Positions 1 to 13,040 of a stretch of 64,000 bases of DNA are shown piece after piece. Origin of the DNA: Ascaphus truei (lineage: Eukaryota; Chordata; Amphibia; Anura; Ascaphidae); the NCBI GenBank assembly GCA_036426205.1, contig CM071586.1:10081128-10145127 (forward strand). The letters run 5' to 3'. A program made the position numbers and the translations under genes. Positions within the stretch are counted from its first letter, which is position 1; every line of letters starts with the position of its first letter. The notes beneath the pieces are model-generated. The model saw nothing but the letters and a program-made list of their open reading frames with translations, was not told the DNA's origin and made no database searches.

Positions 1-3000
1 TGTGCTGCTTTTGTTCTGCCCTCGTGATGTGCCTAATGCTACTGCGGTGATGTGCTATTCTGCTATGCATGGCTGTGGATTCAAGGTAATGCTACCGTAT
101 GTAATTGCTGTGCTGTCGCCGTGCTACTGCTATGCTGTGACTTACTGTACTGCTTGCTACTGTACTGTGCTACTGTGCTACTGTAACTGACTGTGCTGGC
201 CTACGGACTGTGGACTGTGCTGTTGTTACTGTTGTGCCGTATCTGCTGTGCTGTGCTACTGTACTGATGTTGCAGTGCTACTGTACTGCTGTGAAGTATC
301 TGCACCTGTGCTCGCTTGTGACGTACTGTATACTGTTGCTGCGGTGCTACTGTACGGAGTGTTGTGCTTGCTGTGCTACTGTATCTGCTGCTGCTGTTGC
401 TACTGAGTATGCCTGTGCTATGTCTGCTTTGCTGCTGCTGCTGTACTGTGGTGCGCAGGTGCTCCCCCCGCGCACCCCCCCCTCACTTGCTTTCGGTGCG
501 GTGCTATGTAAGGCACTTTTTGTGCTGTGCTGATGTTGGTACTGTACTGCGGTGCTGGCTATCTGTACGCAGTGCTAATGTATTGTACTGGTCCACTGTG
601 CAGTGCTAGCTGTGATTCTGCTCGGCGCCTTAGTGCTTTATGCACTGTGGTGTGCACTGTACTGCGGTGCTGTGCTGCTGTGCTGCTGATACTGTGATAC
701 TTGTAATGCTGTGAATTCTGTACTGCTGTCGCGTGTATTCCCTCGTACCTGACTGTGCTATTGTACGGCTGTGCTCCCGTGCTGTGTTACTGACTACTGC
801 TGTGCTGTGCTACTGTATGTGCTGCTACTGTGCTTGAGTGCTGCTGGTGCTCACTGTATGCTGTTGTGCTACTGTACTGCGGTGCTGTGCACTGTACAAA
901 CTGTGTGTTGCTAATGTACTTGCTGGCGTGCTACTGTACTGACTGTGCTGTGCTGACTGTATGCTGTGCGTGCTGCTGTGTCTGTGATGCGGTGCTGCAT
1001 TGCTGTGGCTAACGTCTAGCTGTGTGTGCTGTGCTCTACTGTAGGAGGTGTTGGTGCTTATTGAAACTGACTCAGTGGCCTATGATGCGCGTCTGCTGAT
1101 GTTCTGCGGGTGCTGTGCCTATGATGTACTGCGGTGCTGTGATACATTGTAATGCTTTGTGCTATGTGCGTACCGTACTTGATACTGTACTGTATGCCTG
1201 TATGCTTGTGTCGGTAGTAGCTAGCTGTACACTGTTGTGCCTACGTACCGTGACCATGTGCACTACAGCTACGTGGTGCTACTGTGCTACTGTACTTTGC
1301 CCCCCATGTGTGCTGATTTACCTGTACCGCTGTTCTGCAGTGCAATACTGTACTGCTGTGCAGTACTGCGGTGCTGCTGTGATACTTACGGATGTTGCTG
1401 CTGTGCTAATTGTTACTGTGCTGGACTGTTGACTACTGTACGGCTGTGCTACTGACTCGCTTTGCTGTGTTCTGCTGTATCGTGTGCCCTCTGTGTGCCT
1501 ACTGTACTGCTCTGTGCATGTGCTATCTGTACTGCCTTGACTGCTGCTGTTGCTACTGTATGCTCGTGCTGTGATAGTATGCCTTGCTGTAGCCGATTGT
1601 AATGCCCTGTGCTGTGCTACTGTACTTTGCCTGTGCATAACTGTACTGCTGTGCCATGATGCTTACTGTAGCCCACGGTGCTGTGCTGCTGTGATGCTGT
1701 GATGCTTTGTACTGGCTACCCCGGGTATTCCTGCGTTGCTTCCTGTCCACTGCCGGTGCTGTGCTATGTACTGATGTCGCCATCGCTAGCCTATTGTGGT
1801 ACTGCTTGTGCTGTGCTGTGCCTACGTATGCTGTGCTGTACTAAGTAATGGCTGTGTGTGCTACTGTACTTGCTGTGCTGCCGCCCTACTGTACTGCTGT
1901 GAACACTGTACTGCTGGCTGTGGCCTACTGTACTGCGGTGTGTGCTTGCTGATGCTGCTGTACTGGCGGTGCTGGCTTCTGTAACTGCTGTGCTGTGTAC
2001 TGTACTATGCTGTGCTCCTGTACTGCTGTGCTGTGCTACTGTACTTGCGGTGTCTGTGCTGCTGTGTGCCTGTACGGCTGTGCTGATGCTGCGGTACTGC
2101 TGTGCTTCTGTACTGCTGTGCGGTGATTGTGCGCTGTACTGATGTGATACTGTATGTATTGTGCTGTTGCTGCTCGCTACTGTACTGTTGCCCTACGGAT
2201 GCATGAGCTCCACGCCCGACTGCCTGGGCTGTGGCCTACTGTACTGTGCCTACTGTGCTGCTTGTACTGCCTGTGCGGTGCGACTGTACTGCTGCTGCTG
2301 GCTTGGAATACTGTACTGCCTGTTGCCCACGGACCTTGCTGCTGCTGCATTGCTACTGTATACTGTGTGTGTGTCAATGTACGTTGGCTGCCTGTGCTAG
2401 CTGTACTGTGGTGCATTGTATGTATACGGCCTACTGCTGTTGTGTGCTGTGCTTACTGTATGCTGTGCTGTGCTGTGCTACTGTACCTGCTGTGCTGTGC
2501 TATGTGCTGCCGTACATGCTGTGCTGTGCCCTGCTGGCTGCTGTGATGCCTTTACTGCTTCTGTGCTACTGTACTAAACGCGTGCTGTGCTACTGTGCTG
2601 CTGTACTGCTGTTTGGCCTGTGCTGCTGTGGTGCTGTACTGCCTGTGTTATCTGCCTGCTGTTTACTTGATGTGTGTGACTAAGGTACTGCTAGTTGCTT
2701 CTGTACTTGCTGATGCTGTGTATACTGTACTGCGGTGGTGCTGTGCTGCTGTGCTGCCCTGTCTGCTGTACTGCGGCCCTGCTGTGCTGCTTGTACTGCT
2801 AGTGCTACTTTTCCTTGCGCCTATCGGTTACTGCTGTTAGCTTTGTGCTACCTGTATGCTGGTGCTACTGTACTACGGTGCTTGTCGCCTGATGTCCTAC
2901 TGTACTGCTGTGCTCCGCTGCTGTGCCTGTGCTGTGCTGCTGTTACTCGAATGTGCTGTGCTGCGGATTGCTGTGACTGTTGATGCTGTACTGCTGTGCT

Positions 3001-6000
3001 GTGCTACGTAATGTGGGTGATGTGCTACTGTAAGGACTGTGCTATGTGCTGTGCTGATGTACTGCGGTGACCTGTGCTGCTGTACTGCTGTGCATTCTGC
3101 ATACCATGTACTGTGCGCTATTGCCCTAAACTGCTACTGTGATGTGCTAACGGACGGATCGTCGTGTGCCTACTGGACTGCTTCGTAGGCGGGTGACTGT
3201 GCTGTGCTTTACTTAGTACTGCTCTGTGCTGGCGCCTTGCTACTGTATCTGACTCCGTGCTGCCTGCTGGCTTCGTACTGCTGATGCTGTGTCACTACTG
3301 TACTCCGCACTGTGCTGTGACTGATATATTGCTGTGTCTGTGCTGCTTGTACTGCTTGACTGTGCACTGTACTGCGGTGGACTTCCCTGCGTGTTACTGT
3401 ACTGCTAGTGTTTTGTCGCAGGTTGGCCTACTGTACTTGCTGTGCTGTGCACTGTACCTGCTTGTGCTGTGCTTTGTGCTCTGTTACTGACGGCTGCTGA
3501 TACTGCTGTATACTGCTGTGCTGGTGCCTGCCTATCCAGTTGATGTGCTCGTGAGGCCGGTACTGATGTGCTAGTTGCTATGTACTGCGGCCTTGCTTGT
3601 AATGTAATGCTGTGACCCCTTGCTGTGTGCTGTACTGATGTGCAACTGCTGCTATATTGTTGTTGTATGTGCTGCCGCTACTGCCCCCTGCTTCTTTGCC
3701 CCCCTGTGATGGTAAGATACTGCTCGTGCGGTTGCTACGTAACTCGTGAAGCTGCTACTCGTACTGCTGTGCTGTGCTACTGTACTGCTGTGCTATGTAA
3801 TGCATGGCCTGCCTGTGATACTGGTACTGGCGGCCTACTGGGTGCTCCGTAATGCTTGCTGTGCCTACTGACCTCTGTGATGCTGGACCCCCCCACTCGG
3901 TCGCTACATGTACTGCGGGCTGCTGCTACTGTACTGCACGGTGCCTCGTCGAATGTTGCACTGCTGTGTGCCTGTGCTTTGCTCTGTACTCGGTCTGCTG
4001 TGCTGCTGGACGCGGGTGAATGTCCCCTGATGCTGTACTGCCCCCTGCTGCGTCGCCTACTGTACGGTTGGTGTGCCGACCTCCTTATACTGCTTGTACG
4101 TTACTCGACGGCCTGATCGGCCCGCTACTGTACTGATTTTTGTGCTGCTGCTGTTTGCTTCTGTTACTGTGGTGAGTGACTACTGTTTACTGCCATGTCC
4201 GCCTGTGCTGTGCGTTGCATGCTAGACTGCTGTGCTGTGACTGTGTCATGTGTACTCTGACTGCTGTGCCGCTGTGCTGCTGCCTCTGCCTGTGCTGTGC
4301 TGTGCTGTGCTTACGATGCATTGGATGCTGTGACTACTGTACTTGCTTGCGCTGTGTCTACCCTGTACTGCTGTGCTGTGCTACTGTACTGCTGTGCTGC
4401 TGACCTACGGGTACTGCTGTTAGCACTGACAACTAACTCGCTGTGATGTGCCCACTGCTCCTGCGGCTTGTGGGGCTGGCTACTGTACTGCTGTCAATGC
4501 CTGCAGGTCTGGCGGGGCTATCGTACTGCGTGTTGTGCTACTGTACTGGCCCTGGGCGGCACCAACTGTCAATGCTGTGTTGTGATACGGGTCTGCTTTA
4601 TGTGCTGGCTACTGTACTGCGTTTCTGTCGCCTGCTGTACTGCTGTGCTGTGTCGTCTGTAGCTGTGCTACTGTACCCAATATGTTCTGTGACTGTGATG
4701 TGTTGAACTGTACTGCTTGGGTGCTGTGATACAGTACTCCCCGACTCGTGCTAGCTTACTGTACTCGCTGTGCTGTGCTACTGTACGCCGCTGTGCTGTG
4801 TCTGTACTGCCCAGGCGCTCGTGCTACTTTGTAATGCGGCTGTGCTGTAAGTGTCTGCGGTTGCTGTGTTATAATGTACTGCGATTGCTGTGCTTACTGT
4901 ATCAACTGTGACTCCCTGTGCTACCTGTACTGCGGTGCTGGTGCTACTGTATTTGATGTGCTGCTGCTGTGCTACCTGTACTGCTCTGCTGCTGTGCTAC
5001 TGTATGCTGTGATCGTGCTACTTGGTACGTCGTTTGGCTGGGCAGACTGTTATGCTGCCGCTCTGGGCTGTCTAACTGTGTACTCCTGCTCTGCGGTTAT
5101 GTACTGTAAGCTGTGCTGGTAGCTCTGTACTGCTGTGCTGTGCTACTCGTTATTATTTGCGGGTGCTGTGCTGTGCTACCTGTACTGCCTTGTCGCATGT
5201 GCTGGGTACTGCTGTGCTGTGTGCTACCGTACTGCAGCCGTGCTGTTACTCTACTGACTGGCTGTCGCCTACTGATGCTGTGCTGATGCTACGTACGGCG
5301 CTGCTGCAGTGATGTCGAATAATGTACAGATGTGCTGTGCCTCGTGTCACTGCTGTGCTGTGATACTGCTACTGCTCGGGCCCTGCTGTACTTAATGCTG
5401 TGACTGTGCTACTTTTTACTGCCTGTTCCCGCTATGCAAACTGTACTGCTGTGCTCTGTGGTGCTGTAATGCTGTGCTGGCTACATGTACTGCGTTTGCG
5501 GTGATGCTGTCATCTGCTGTGCAGTGCTACTGAGATCTGCTGTGCTGGGCCTGTGCCGCTGCATACTGACTTGTGCATGGGCTAACTGTACTGCTGTTGT
5601 CGGTGTGCTCGTGCTGCTGTACATGCTGGGGGGCTGTTGCCTGACTGTATGCTGTCCCTGATACTGTATTCGCTGCCTGCTACTCGCTACCTGCCTGTGC
5701 TATTTCTGACTGTGCTGGAGTATGTCGGGCTACTCTGTAATGCTGTGATGGTGGGTTTCCTAGCTACTGTATGACACTTGCTGTGGCTAATGCTAATCTG
5801 TGCTGTGCTACTGCCTAATGCTGTGCTGTGCCTGCTGTACCTTGCTGTGCTGGCCGATACTGCTAATGCTGCTGCGTGCTGACTGCTACCTGCTATTGTG
5901 CGGTGCTACTCCGTGACTGCGTGCTGTGCACCCCTGTTTTTTTTTTTTTTCATTCTTGTTTTGCTGATTCTTCGCTATGCGTGTATTTGTGCTAATGTAT

Positions 6001-8630
6001 ATGCATGTGCCTGTGCTAATGTACGGCTGGGCTACTGTTCTGTGTGTGTGTGCGTGGATGTTACTGCTGTGGCGCGCTACTGTACTGCATGTGTACTGTT
6101 TTAACCTGCCCCCTGTGACTTACCTTGTCTAATGCTGTGCTAATGCTGTGCTGTGCTGACCTGTGATGGGCTACTGTACGCTGGGCTTGCACGGTGCCGG
6201 GCTTTACCCGTAATGCTTGCTGTGTACTGACTGCGGGTGATGCTGTTGACTAACTGATACTGTTGTGCCATGCATGTGAACTGCCTACTGTGGTGCTGTG
6301 AATATGCTGTGATGTGGGCCCCCTGTATGTGGTTTGCTTGTCGCCTACATGATGTGTGTGCCTGCTTGCTGTACTGCTTGCTCGTGCTCGTGCTACCTGT
6401 ACGCTGTGCAGTGCTACTGTAACTGCGGGGCTTTGACTACTTGTTACTGCTTGTGCTTTTCGTGGTGTACTGTACTGCACCGTGCTCCGTGCTACTTGTA
6501 TGTTCGGTTTGCTTTGCTACTGTTACATGCTGTGCTGTTGTGCTACATGTTTCTATATTGCGCGGTGCATTGTGCTACTAATGCTTGGTGCTGTGCTGCA
6601 CCTTGTACTGCTGCCGATGTGTCTACACTGTACTGCCCTGTTGTTGCCTAAGTACTGCTGTGCTCGTGTTGCTGTAATGCTATGCGGTGATGGCTCACTG
6701 TACGCATGTGCTGTGCTGCTGCTACTGCCGTGTGAGGTGCAGTGGGCTGTGCTACTGTACTGCATGTGTGCTGGGCCCTATTGTCATGCACTTTCCCCCC
6801 TGTGCTGTTGCTACGTATGCTGTGCTACTGTACTGCTGTGTTGTGACGACTGTTATTATCCGCTGGTCTTTTGCTATGTACTGCTGTGCGGTGCTAATGT
6901 AATTAATGTTCTTTCTATGTTCTTGTGCTGATGTGCCTGCTGTGCTGATGCTGCGCTTGCTGTTTTGAGGTCCTCGATGATCGTGATGTCTGTGATCGCC
7001 GCTGATGCTTACAGACGGCGCTGCTGTGCTGCTGACTCGCCTGTACGCTGGCTGCTCGTGCTGCTTTGCTGCGGGCCGTTCGGTGCTGTGCCACGTGACT
7101 GCCTCTGTATGCTGTGCGTGCTACTGGACCTGCTGTGCCTGTGATGTGTGTGATGACCCTGGGCAGCTGGTGCACCTGTCGCTACTGTATCCCGCTAAGT
7201 GTAATGCCTGTGCTATTAGGTACTGCTGCTGCTACTGTGCTGGGTTTTATTGTACTGATGTTGCCTGATTGCTTACTGTACTGCCAGTTTTTTTTTTGTG
7301 CCTACTCGTACACTGCTGTGCCGTCGCCCCTACTGTAACTGCCGTTTTCGCAACTTGATGCTGGGCTACTGTACTGCTGTGCTTGTGCTACTGTGTAATG
7401 CGGTGATTTTTTGTCCGATACTGTATGCGGTATGCTGTGTACCCTGTAATTTGCTGTGCTGTGCGACTGTTAATGCTGTCGCTGGGCTGTAATGTTAGTC
7501 CCGCCCTGTTGCATTGCTACTGTACTGCGTGATGTGCTACCTGTACTGCCGCCGGTGCCCGGTGCCTACTGTATGGCTGTGCGTGAACTTCACGGCGGCC
7601 TGCTGGCTACTTGTTACTGCCGCCGTTGCTGCTGTTGCTTACTAATTGCTGCGCTGCCTGAGGCTGTATTATTGCTGTGCTGTGACGGTACTACGGTGAC
7701 GGTTGCTTACGGTCACTGTTTGTCCTGCTGTGATACTTGTAATTTGCTCGAGTGTGTCGGCTACTGCGCGCCACTTCGGCTATATGTTTGACTGCTGTCT
7801 GTGTGCCGTACTGCGTGCATGCTTTACCTGTATGCTGTGCTGTGCTACTGTACTGCTGTGCTGTGCTGCTGTACTGCTGTGCTGTGCTACTGCTGTGCTG
7901 TGCTACTGTACTGCTGTGCTGTGCTACTGTACTGCTGTGCTGTGCTACTGCTGTGCTGTGCTACTGTACTGCGGTGCTTTGCTACTGTACTGCTGTGCTG
8001 TGCTACTGTACTGCAGGGCTGTGCTACTGTACTACTGTTCTACTGTTCTGTGCTGCTGTGCTGCTGTGCTGCTGTGCTGCTGTGCTGCGGTGCTGCGGTG
8101 CTGCGGTGCTGTGCTGTGCTACTGTACTGCGGTGCTGTGCTACTGTACTGCTGTGCTGTGCTACTGTACTGCGGTGCTATGCTACTGTACTGCTGTGCTG
8201 TGCTACAGTACTGCTGTGCTGTGCTACTGTACTGCGGTGCTGTGCTACTGTACTGCGGTGCTGTGCTACTGTACTGCTGTGTTGTGCTACTGTACTGTGG
8301 TGCTGTGCTACTGTACTGCTTACAGCGGTGCTACTGTGCTGTGCTGCTGTACTGCGGTGCTGTGCTGCTTTGCTGCTGTGCTGTGCTGCTGTGCTGCTGT
8401 ACTGCTTTACTGCGGTGCTGCTGTACTGCGGTGCTGTGCTGCTGTACTGCTTACTGCGGTGCTGCTGTGCTGCTGTACTGCGGTGCTGTTCTACTGTACT
8501 GCGGTGCTGTGCTGCTGTACTGCTTTACTGCGGTGCTGCTGTACTGTGCTGCTGTACTGCGGTGCTGTGCTGCTGTTGCTGTGTTCCTGCTCCCTTCTCC
8601 TTTCCATTACAAGACATACTGCTGCCAGTC
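1..8630. repeat. Degenerate 21-bp minisatellite (TGCTGTGCTACTGTACTGC core)
   Basis: The first 8.6 kb is a tandem array based on a unit of about 21 bp, TGCTGTGCTACTGTACTGC followed by GG or TG. From 1 to about 7800 the array is strongly diverged, with many substitutions and indels. From about 7820 to 8580 it is much more homogeneous. The unit length is a multiple of three and lacks stop codons, so the homogeneous part stays open in several frames as Cys, Val, Leu, Tyr and Ala repeats. I see no splice signals or promoter, so I treat those frames as by-products. The array is cut by the window start, so its full length is unknown. Confidence 0.9.
7820..8580. repeat. Homogeneous core of the 21-bp minisatellite
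   Basis: Here near-identical units follow one another, alternating between endings GCGG and GCTG, with shorter TGCTGCTGTGC variants after about 8330. All three plus-strand frames remain open for 270 to 320 codons because a 21-bp unit without stops preserves frame. Higher similarity than in the preceding 7.8 kb suggests recent local amplification or homogenisation at this edge. Confidence 0.85.
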
Positions 8631-9424
8631 TGTCTGACCGTAGGCTAGCTAACAACAAGCCTAGTTTAGAATAGCCAAGTATAGCGTCTAAGAGGGGATA
8701 TGATAACTATACACAAATATATTAGTGGACAATAAAAGGAGCTTGCAAAATAACTATTCATCCCAAGGTAAGTACAAAGGACTCGGGGGCGTCCCTTAAG
8801 TGCATATCATTCAAAATAAGATTAGAAGCACTAATTCAGTCCCCAGCTTACTTTTTTATATCACTTTCTCACTGCATCTGCTTTATTTTCTGTGCCTTGC
8901 CTTCTTTATACGTGTGTGTGTCTGGCAGTAGCAAGCAGCTGACGCTGGTGTCAGTGGTGGAGGTGAACCTGGCTTCTCCCTAGAACTGGACAGTTTCATT
9001 AACATTCTCCATAATACGATGCTTCTCCACATTAGTAGTTCTAGTTTCAGCACCAGTACTAGTAGCCTTGGAGCAAGGCTGACTTGAACTACCAGTTTCC
9101 CATTTGAAATCGCATCACTGAGGGAGGTTCATTGTCTACTAGAAAGAGGCGAAGATGGGGGAGGCTGAGGAGGTTTGGATTCAGTGACCAAGTCATTGTC
9201 CTTCCGCTTATACTTGTTGTGAGACGAAAGGCGCACCACCTTTTACTCATTTAACTTTATCCGATTCATAATCACCACACCCAACACATCCACCACGACC
9301 AAAACTGTGTCCACCTCTTCTCGCCCTAACTCTACGTCTACTTTCGTAGCTTTGATTCCAACCCCTAAAACTGGTAACATTAGACATGTTGTTGTTATTA
9401 TTTGTTAACTTTACTTGTTATGTT
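8631..9424. other. Non-coding junction with an inverted CR1-like 3' scrap
   Basis: No gene is recognised. The part at about 8685-8800 is the reverse complement of about 9870-9995, which belongs to the next CR1-like LINE end. It is therefore a separate sense-strand scrap of that family. The rest, about 8800-9420, is unique-looking DNA in which I see no convincing structure. Confidence 0.5.
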
Positions 9425-10480
9425 AGATGTGCTGCTTCTTACATAGTTACACAGTAAATGAGGTTGAAAAAAAATACATAAGTCAATCAAGTTCAACCGA
9501 TACTAAATTTAGACGACATCTACGTTATCCTATATCCGTACTTACAGAATATTGACCCAGACAGAGGAAGGCAAACAAAAAGCCGAGTGAAATAATCATC
9601 CAATGATATCTCATAAGAGGAAAAATTAATTCCTTTCCGACTCCAAGAATTGGCAATCGGATTAATTCCTGGATCAACATCATTCCCATGTTTACTTATT
9701 TGGTATATCCCTGTATACCTTTCCTTTCTAAAAAGATGTCCAACCATTTTTTGAACAAATCTATTGTATCTGCCATCACAGTCTCCATGGGTAATGAATT
9801 CCACATGCCTTTACTGTAAAGAACCATTTCTTTTGTTTCTAGTGAAATCTCCTTTCCTCCAACCATAAGGGATGCCCCCGAGTCCTTTGTACTGCCCTTG
9901 AGATGAATAGATCTTTTGAAAGCTCCTTGTATTGTCCCCGAATATATTTGTATATAGTTATCATATCCCCTCTTAGATACCTCTTTTCTAATGTAAATAA
10001 ATCAAATTTAGCTAGGCTCTCCTCTTGTTAGATTGTCCATCCCCTTTATTAATTTGGTGGCTCTTCTCTGCAATCTCTCTAGTTCGATAATGTATTTTCT
10101 AAGGAGTGGTGCCCAAAATTGTACTCCATAGTCAAGGTGTGGTCTTACTAATGCTTTGTAAAGGGGCATCATTATGTTTACTTCCCTTCCGTCCATTGCC
10201 CGTTTGATGCAAGACAAGAACTTGTTTGCCTTTGCAGCTACTGCCTGACTTTGGGCACTATTGCTAAGCCTGCTGTCTACCAGCACTCCTAAATCCTTCT
10301 CCATCAAGGATTCCCCCAATTTATATTAAGAAGCAGGGGTCCTAGTACCTATCCCTGAGGTACTCCACTCACGACCTTAGCAAAACCTGAAAAAGTTCCA
10401 TTTATGACAACCATCTGTTGTTTATCCTTCAACCAGTTCTTAATCCAGGTGCATATATTTTTACTGAGTCCAATTTGCTT
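9425..10480 (-). mobile_element. CR1-like LINE, 3' end (5'-truncated)
   Basis: This is the C-terminal part of a non-LTR retrotransposon reverse transcriptase plus its 3' end, read on the minus strand. The frame at 10008-10319 contains KDLGVLVDSRL, MPLYKALVRPHLDYGVQFWAP and LERLQRRATKLIKG. These blocks are typical of the region after the catalytic domain in CR1-type elements. Downstream, through about 9520, a frameshifted continuation includes MVGGKEIS and FVQKMVGHLF. The 3' end lies near 9425 at TTACATAGTTACA. The catalytic YADD region is absent, so the copy is 5'-truncated and dead. The same family recurs at 40690-41640. Confidence 0.75.
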
Positions 10481-11990
10481 TATTCTCTCCTAGACCCTCT
10501 ACAATCTGGCTTCGCACTGCTCACTCAACTGAAACAGCCTTCACTAAAATATATAATGACCTCTATGCTGCCAAAGACAGAGGTCATAACACTCTGCTCA
10601 TATTACTCGACCTCTGTGCAGCATTTGATAATGTTGACCACCCTCCTCTCCTTCAGATTCTCCATTCTCTTGGCATTCGTTACAAAGCTCAATCCTGGAT
10701 CTCCTCTTACCTCTCCCATCAAACTTTTTGCGTCGCTTTTACTAACACCTCCTCCTCTATCGATCTGTCTGTGGGGGTACCCCTGGGCTCTGTCTTCGGA
10801 CCTCCCCCTTTTCTCTGTAGACACTCTCTAGGTGACCTAATCAAAGCTCTTGGGTTCAAATATCCCATCTATGCTGACGACACACAAATCTGCTTTTCAA
10901 CATCTGACCTTGCACCTGCTGTACAGACCAAAGTTTCTGAATGTCTCTCTGCGATATCATCCTGGATGGCCCTCCTCCGACATAAACTTAACATGTCAGA
11001 ATCAGAGCTCCTCATATTTCATCACAAATCTGGACCCACTACCCCCGTCCACATTACTGTTGGAAGTACAATCATTCACCCAGTAGCGCAAGCACGCTGC
11101 CTGGGGGTCACACTCGACTCCTCTCTCACATTCTCTTCTCACATTCAAAACGTATCTAAAACCTGTTTCTTTTTCCTCCACAATATTACAAAGATACACC
11201 TTTCCTCTGTTACTCGACTGCTAAAACTCTGACTCAGGCCCCCATTCTCTCCCGTCTTGATTACTGTAACCTCCTGCTGTCCAGCCTTCCTGCCTCTCAC
11301 GTATCTTCACTTCAATCTATCTTAAACGCTACTGCCAGAATCACTCTACTCTTTCCTAAATCTGTCTCCTCGTCTCACCTCCTGAAATCCCTCTCCTGGC
11401 TTCCTATCAAATCCCGTATCACACATTCAATTCTCCTCTTCACTTTTAAAGCTGTACACTCTTCTGCTCCTCCTTACATCTCAGCCCTAATTTCTCGCTA
11501 TGTACCATCCCGACTCTTGCGTTCCACTCAAGGATGTCTTCTCTCTACGCCCTTTGTATCTAAAGCCCTCTCCAGCCTTAAACCTTTCTCACTGTCCCAC
11601 ACCTCTGGTATGCCCTTCCCCTCGATACTCGACTGGCACCCTCTCTATCCACCTTTAATACCCACCCTAAAACACACCTGCTTAATGAAGCATATGAGTA
11701 GCTCCGTGGCTAAAACTATACACTTGATACATAAAGCTTGCCCCCCTGCAGACACACTTACCAGAATGCCCTCCTCCTGTCTCTGTATGTTCTTCCTACC
11801 TACCAATTAGATTGTAAGCTATTCAGAGCAGGGACTCCTTTTCCTTAATGTTACTTTTATGTTTGAAGCACTTCTTCCCATGATCTGTTATTTGTATTAT
11901 TTGTAATTTATATGATTGTCACGTGTATTACAACTGTGAAGCTCTATGTACATTAATGGCGCTATATAAAAAATGACATACATACATACA
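10480..11990 (+). mobile_element. L2-like LINE: reverse transcriptase fragment and 3' tail
   Basis: This is the RT and C-terminal region of a Jockey/L2-group LINE on the plus strand. Visible blocks are an LQSGF motif, a DNVDH motif in place of the usual TVDH, GVPLGSVFGP, and the catalytic YADDTQICFS with YADD at 10870-10881. These are followed by LNMSESELL, LGVTLDSSLTF and, in other frames, ILSRLDYCN and SWLPIKSRI. Several frameshifts and stops split the frame. The 3' UTR carries the widespread motif ATTAGATTGTAAGCT and ends at GCGCTATATAAA followed by a short CATA repeat. The endonuclease and 5' half are missing, so it is a 5'-truncated dead copy. Confidence 0.75.
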
Positions 11991-11998
11991 TACATGTA

Positions 11999-12358
11999 CA
12001 CTACCGACACACTTAATCACACTGCGGCCAGATCCGCAAGCCGGGAGATTTCCCGGCTTGCTAGTGGCCGCCCCTCGGCGTGCCGCGCGTCATAGACGCG
12101 CGGTCACGCATCTTCGGGAGCGTGCGCCCCCTGCACGCACGTCCAGGGGCTCCCCGAGGGAGCCCTGGTGTCCCGCGATCGCGGGACAGCGGCAGGGGGT
12201 TCCGGGGGACCCGGCGGACCCGGCAGCGGTAGGGAGAGCGCCCCGATCGGAGGGCGCTCTTCCGCTGCTTCGGCGCGCGCCCGTCACTCTCGGGCGCGCG
12301 CCAGGCTACTGCTGCGGCCAAGAACGGGCAAATGCTCAAATAAACTTGGCCGCAGCAG
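11999..12358. mobile_element. GC-rich MITE flanked by TA (copy 1)
   Basis: This 360-bp GC-rich element is bounded by TA dinucleotides at 11997-11998 and 12359-12360. It has imperfect terminal inverted repeats: CACTACCGACACACTT at the left, and the complement of CTGCTGCGGCCAAG at the right. A clearly homologous element lies at 19255-19605. The interior is packed with short perfect palindromes, for example GTCCCGCGATCGCGGGAC. Long frames across it are due to high GC content. TA flanks fit a Tc1/mariner- or pogo-type mobiliser, but no transposase is present. Confidence 0.6.
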
Positions 12359-12420
12359 TATACACAGCACAGGAACAGCGCGGACAGCGGCAGTGCCAGC
12401 CTCCATCTCTCACACACAGG
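12359..12420 (+). repeat. Left flanking copy of the Tx1-like element's target-type repeat
   Basis: The sequence TACACAGCACAGG ... CAGTGCCAGCCTCC ... CTCACACACA matches the tandem units at 17960-18195 that follow the 3' end of the adjacent LINE. A further copy lies downstream of the second LINE copy at 52800-52850. Having it on both sides suggests either a preferred insertion target or a shared terminal sequence. Confidence 0.6.
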
Positions 12421-12789
12421 AAAGGGAGGAGCTGTGAGCCAAGATGGTGGCAGACACTGGAGGAGGGAGAAGAGTTGGAACTAGGGCTCATGATAATCTG
12501 AATGCGGATTAGAAAGTTTCCCCTGAAGCTCAAGTGCAGAAACTTTTGCAAAAGAAAGAATCAGAATATGTGGAAAAAGAGATGAATGAAAATGTTGGGC
12601 AGAAAGAAGCTGAAATGGAGAATACTGAAAGTCCAGCCCAGAACCAGACGGGTAAGAGAACTGCAGCTAAAACCAGCTCAAGGCCTAATGAAGCCAAGAG
12701 TAAAAGGCAGGCAGAGCATGAGAAAAGGAGACTGGGAGTGACAGAAATTGCTAGTAGGGAGATACCCACTAATGCACAGGCAAATACAG

Positions 12790-13040
12790 CTGCACCTGAG
12801 ACAGAGACCCTTCAAACAACTGCACCTGAGACAGAGACCCTGCAAACAGCTGCACCTGAGACAGAGACCCCTGAAAATAGCTGCAACGGAGACAGAGACC
12901 CTTCAAACAACTGCACCTGAGACAGAGACCCCTGAAAATAGCTGCACCGAAGACAGAGACCCTTCAAACAACTGCACCTGAGACAGAGACCCCTGAAAAT
13001 AGCTGCAGCGGAGACAGAGATCCTGCAAACAGCTGAGTGG
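12790..13040 (+). repeat. 30-bp tandem repeat in Tx1-like ORF1 (copy A)
   Basis: About eight units based on CACCTGAGACAGAGACCC plus CTTCAAACAACTG or CTGAAAATAGCTG follow in tandem. They encode repeats of the type APETETLQTT in the early part of ORF1. One unit shifts frame, so the downstream frame ends early. The homologous array in copy B at 50530-50815 uses a variant unit with GCATACAACTGT. Confidence 0.8.

Noticed and set aside
7703..8674. Three overlapping 278-323 codon Cys-rich frames as a secreted Cys-repeat protein
   Set aside because: They arise from a stop-free 21-bp tandem repeat, all three frames are open, and there are no splice, promoter or signal features.
12058..12501. 147-codon Arg/Ala/Pro-rich frame
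   Set aside because: It crosses the boundary of a GC-rich palindromic MITE and its flank, and the equivalent frame at 19278 differs by frameshifts.
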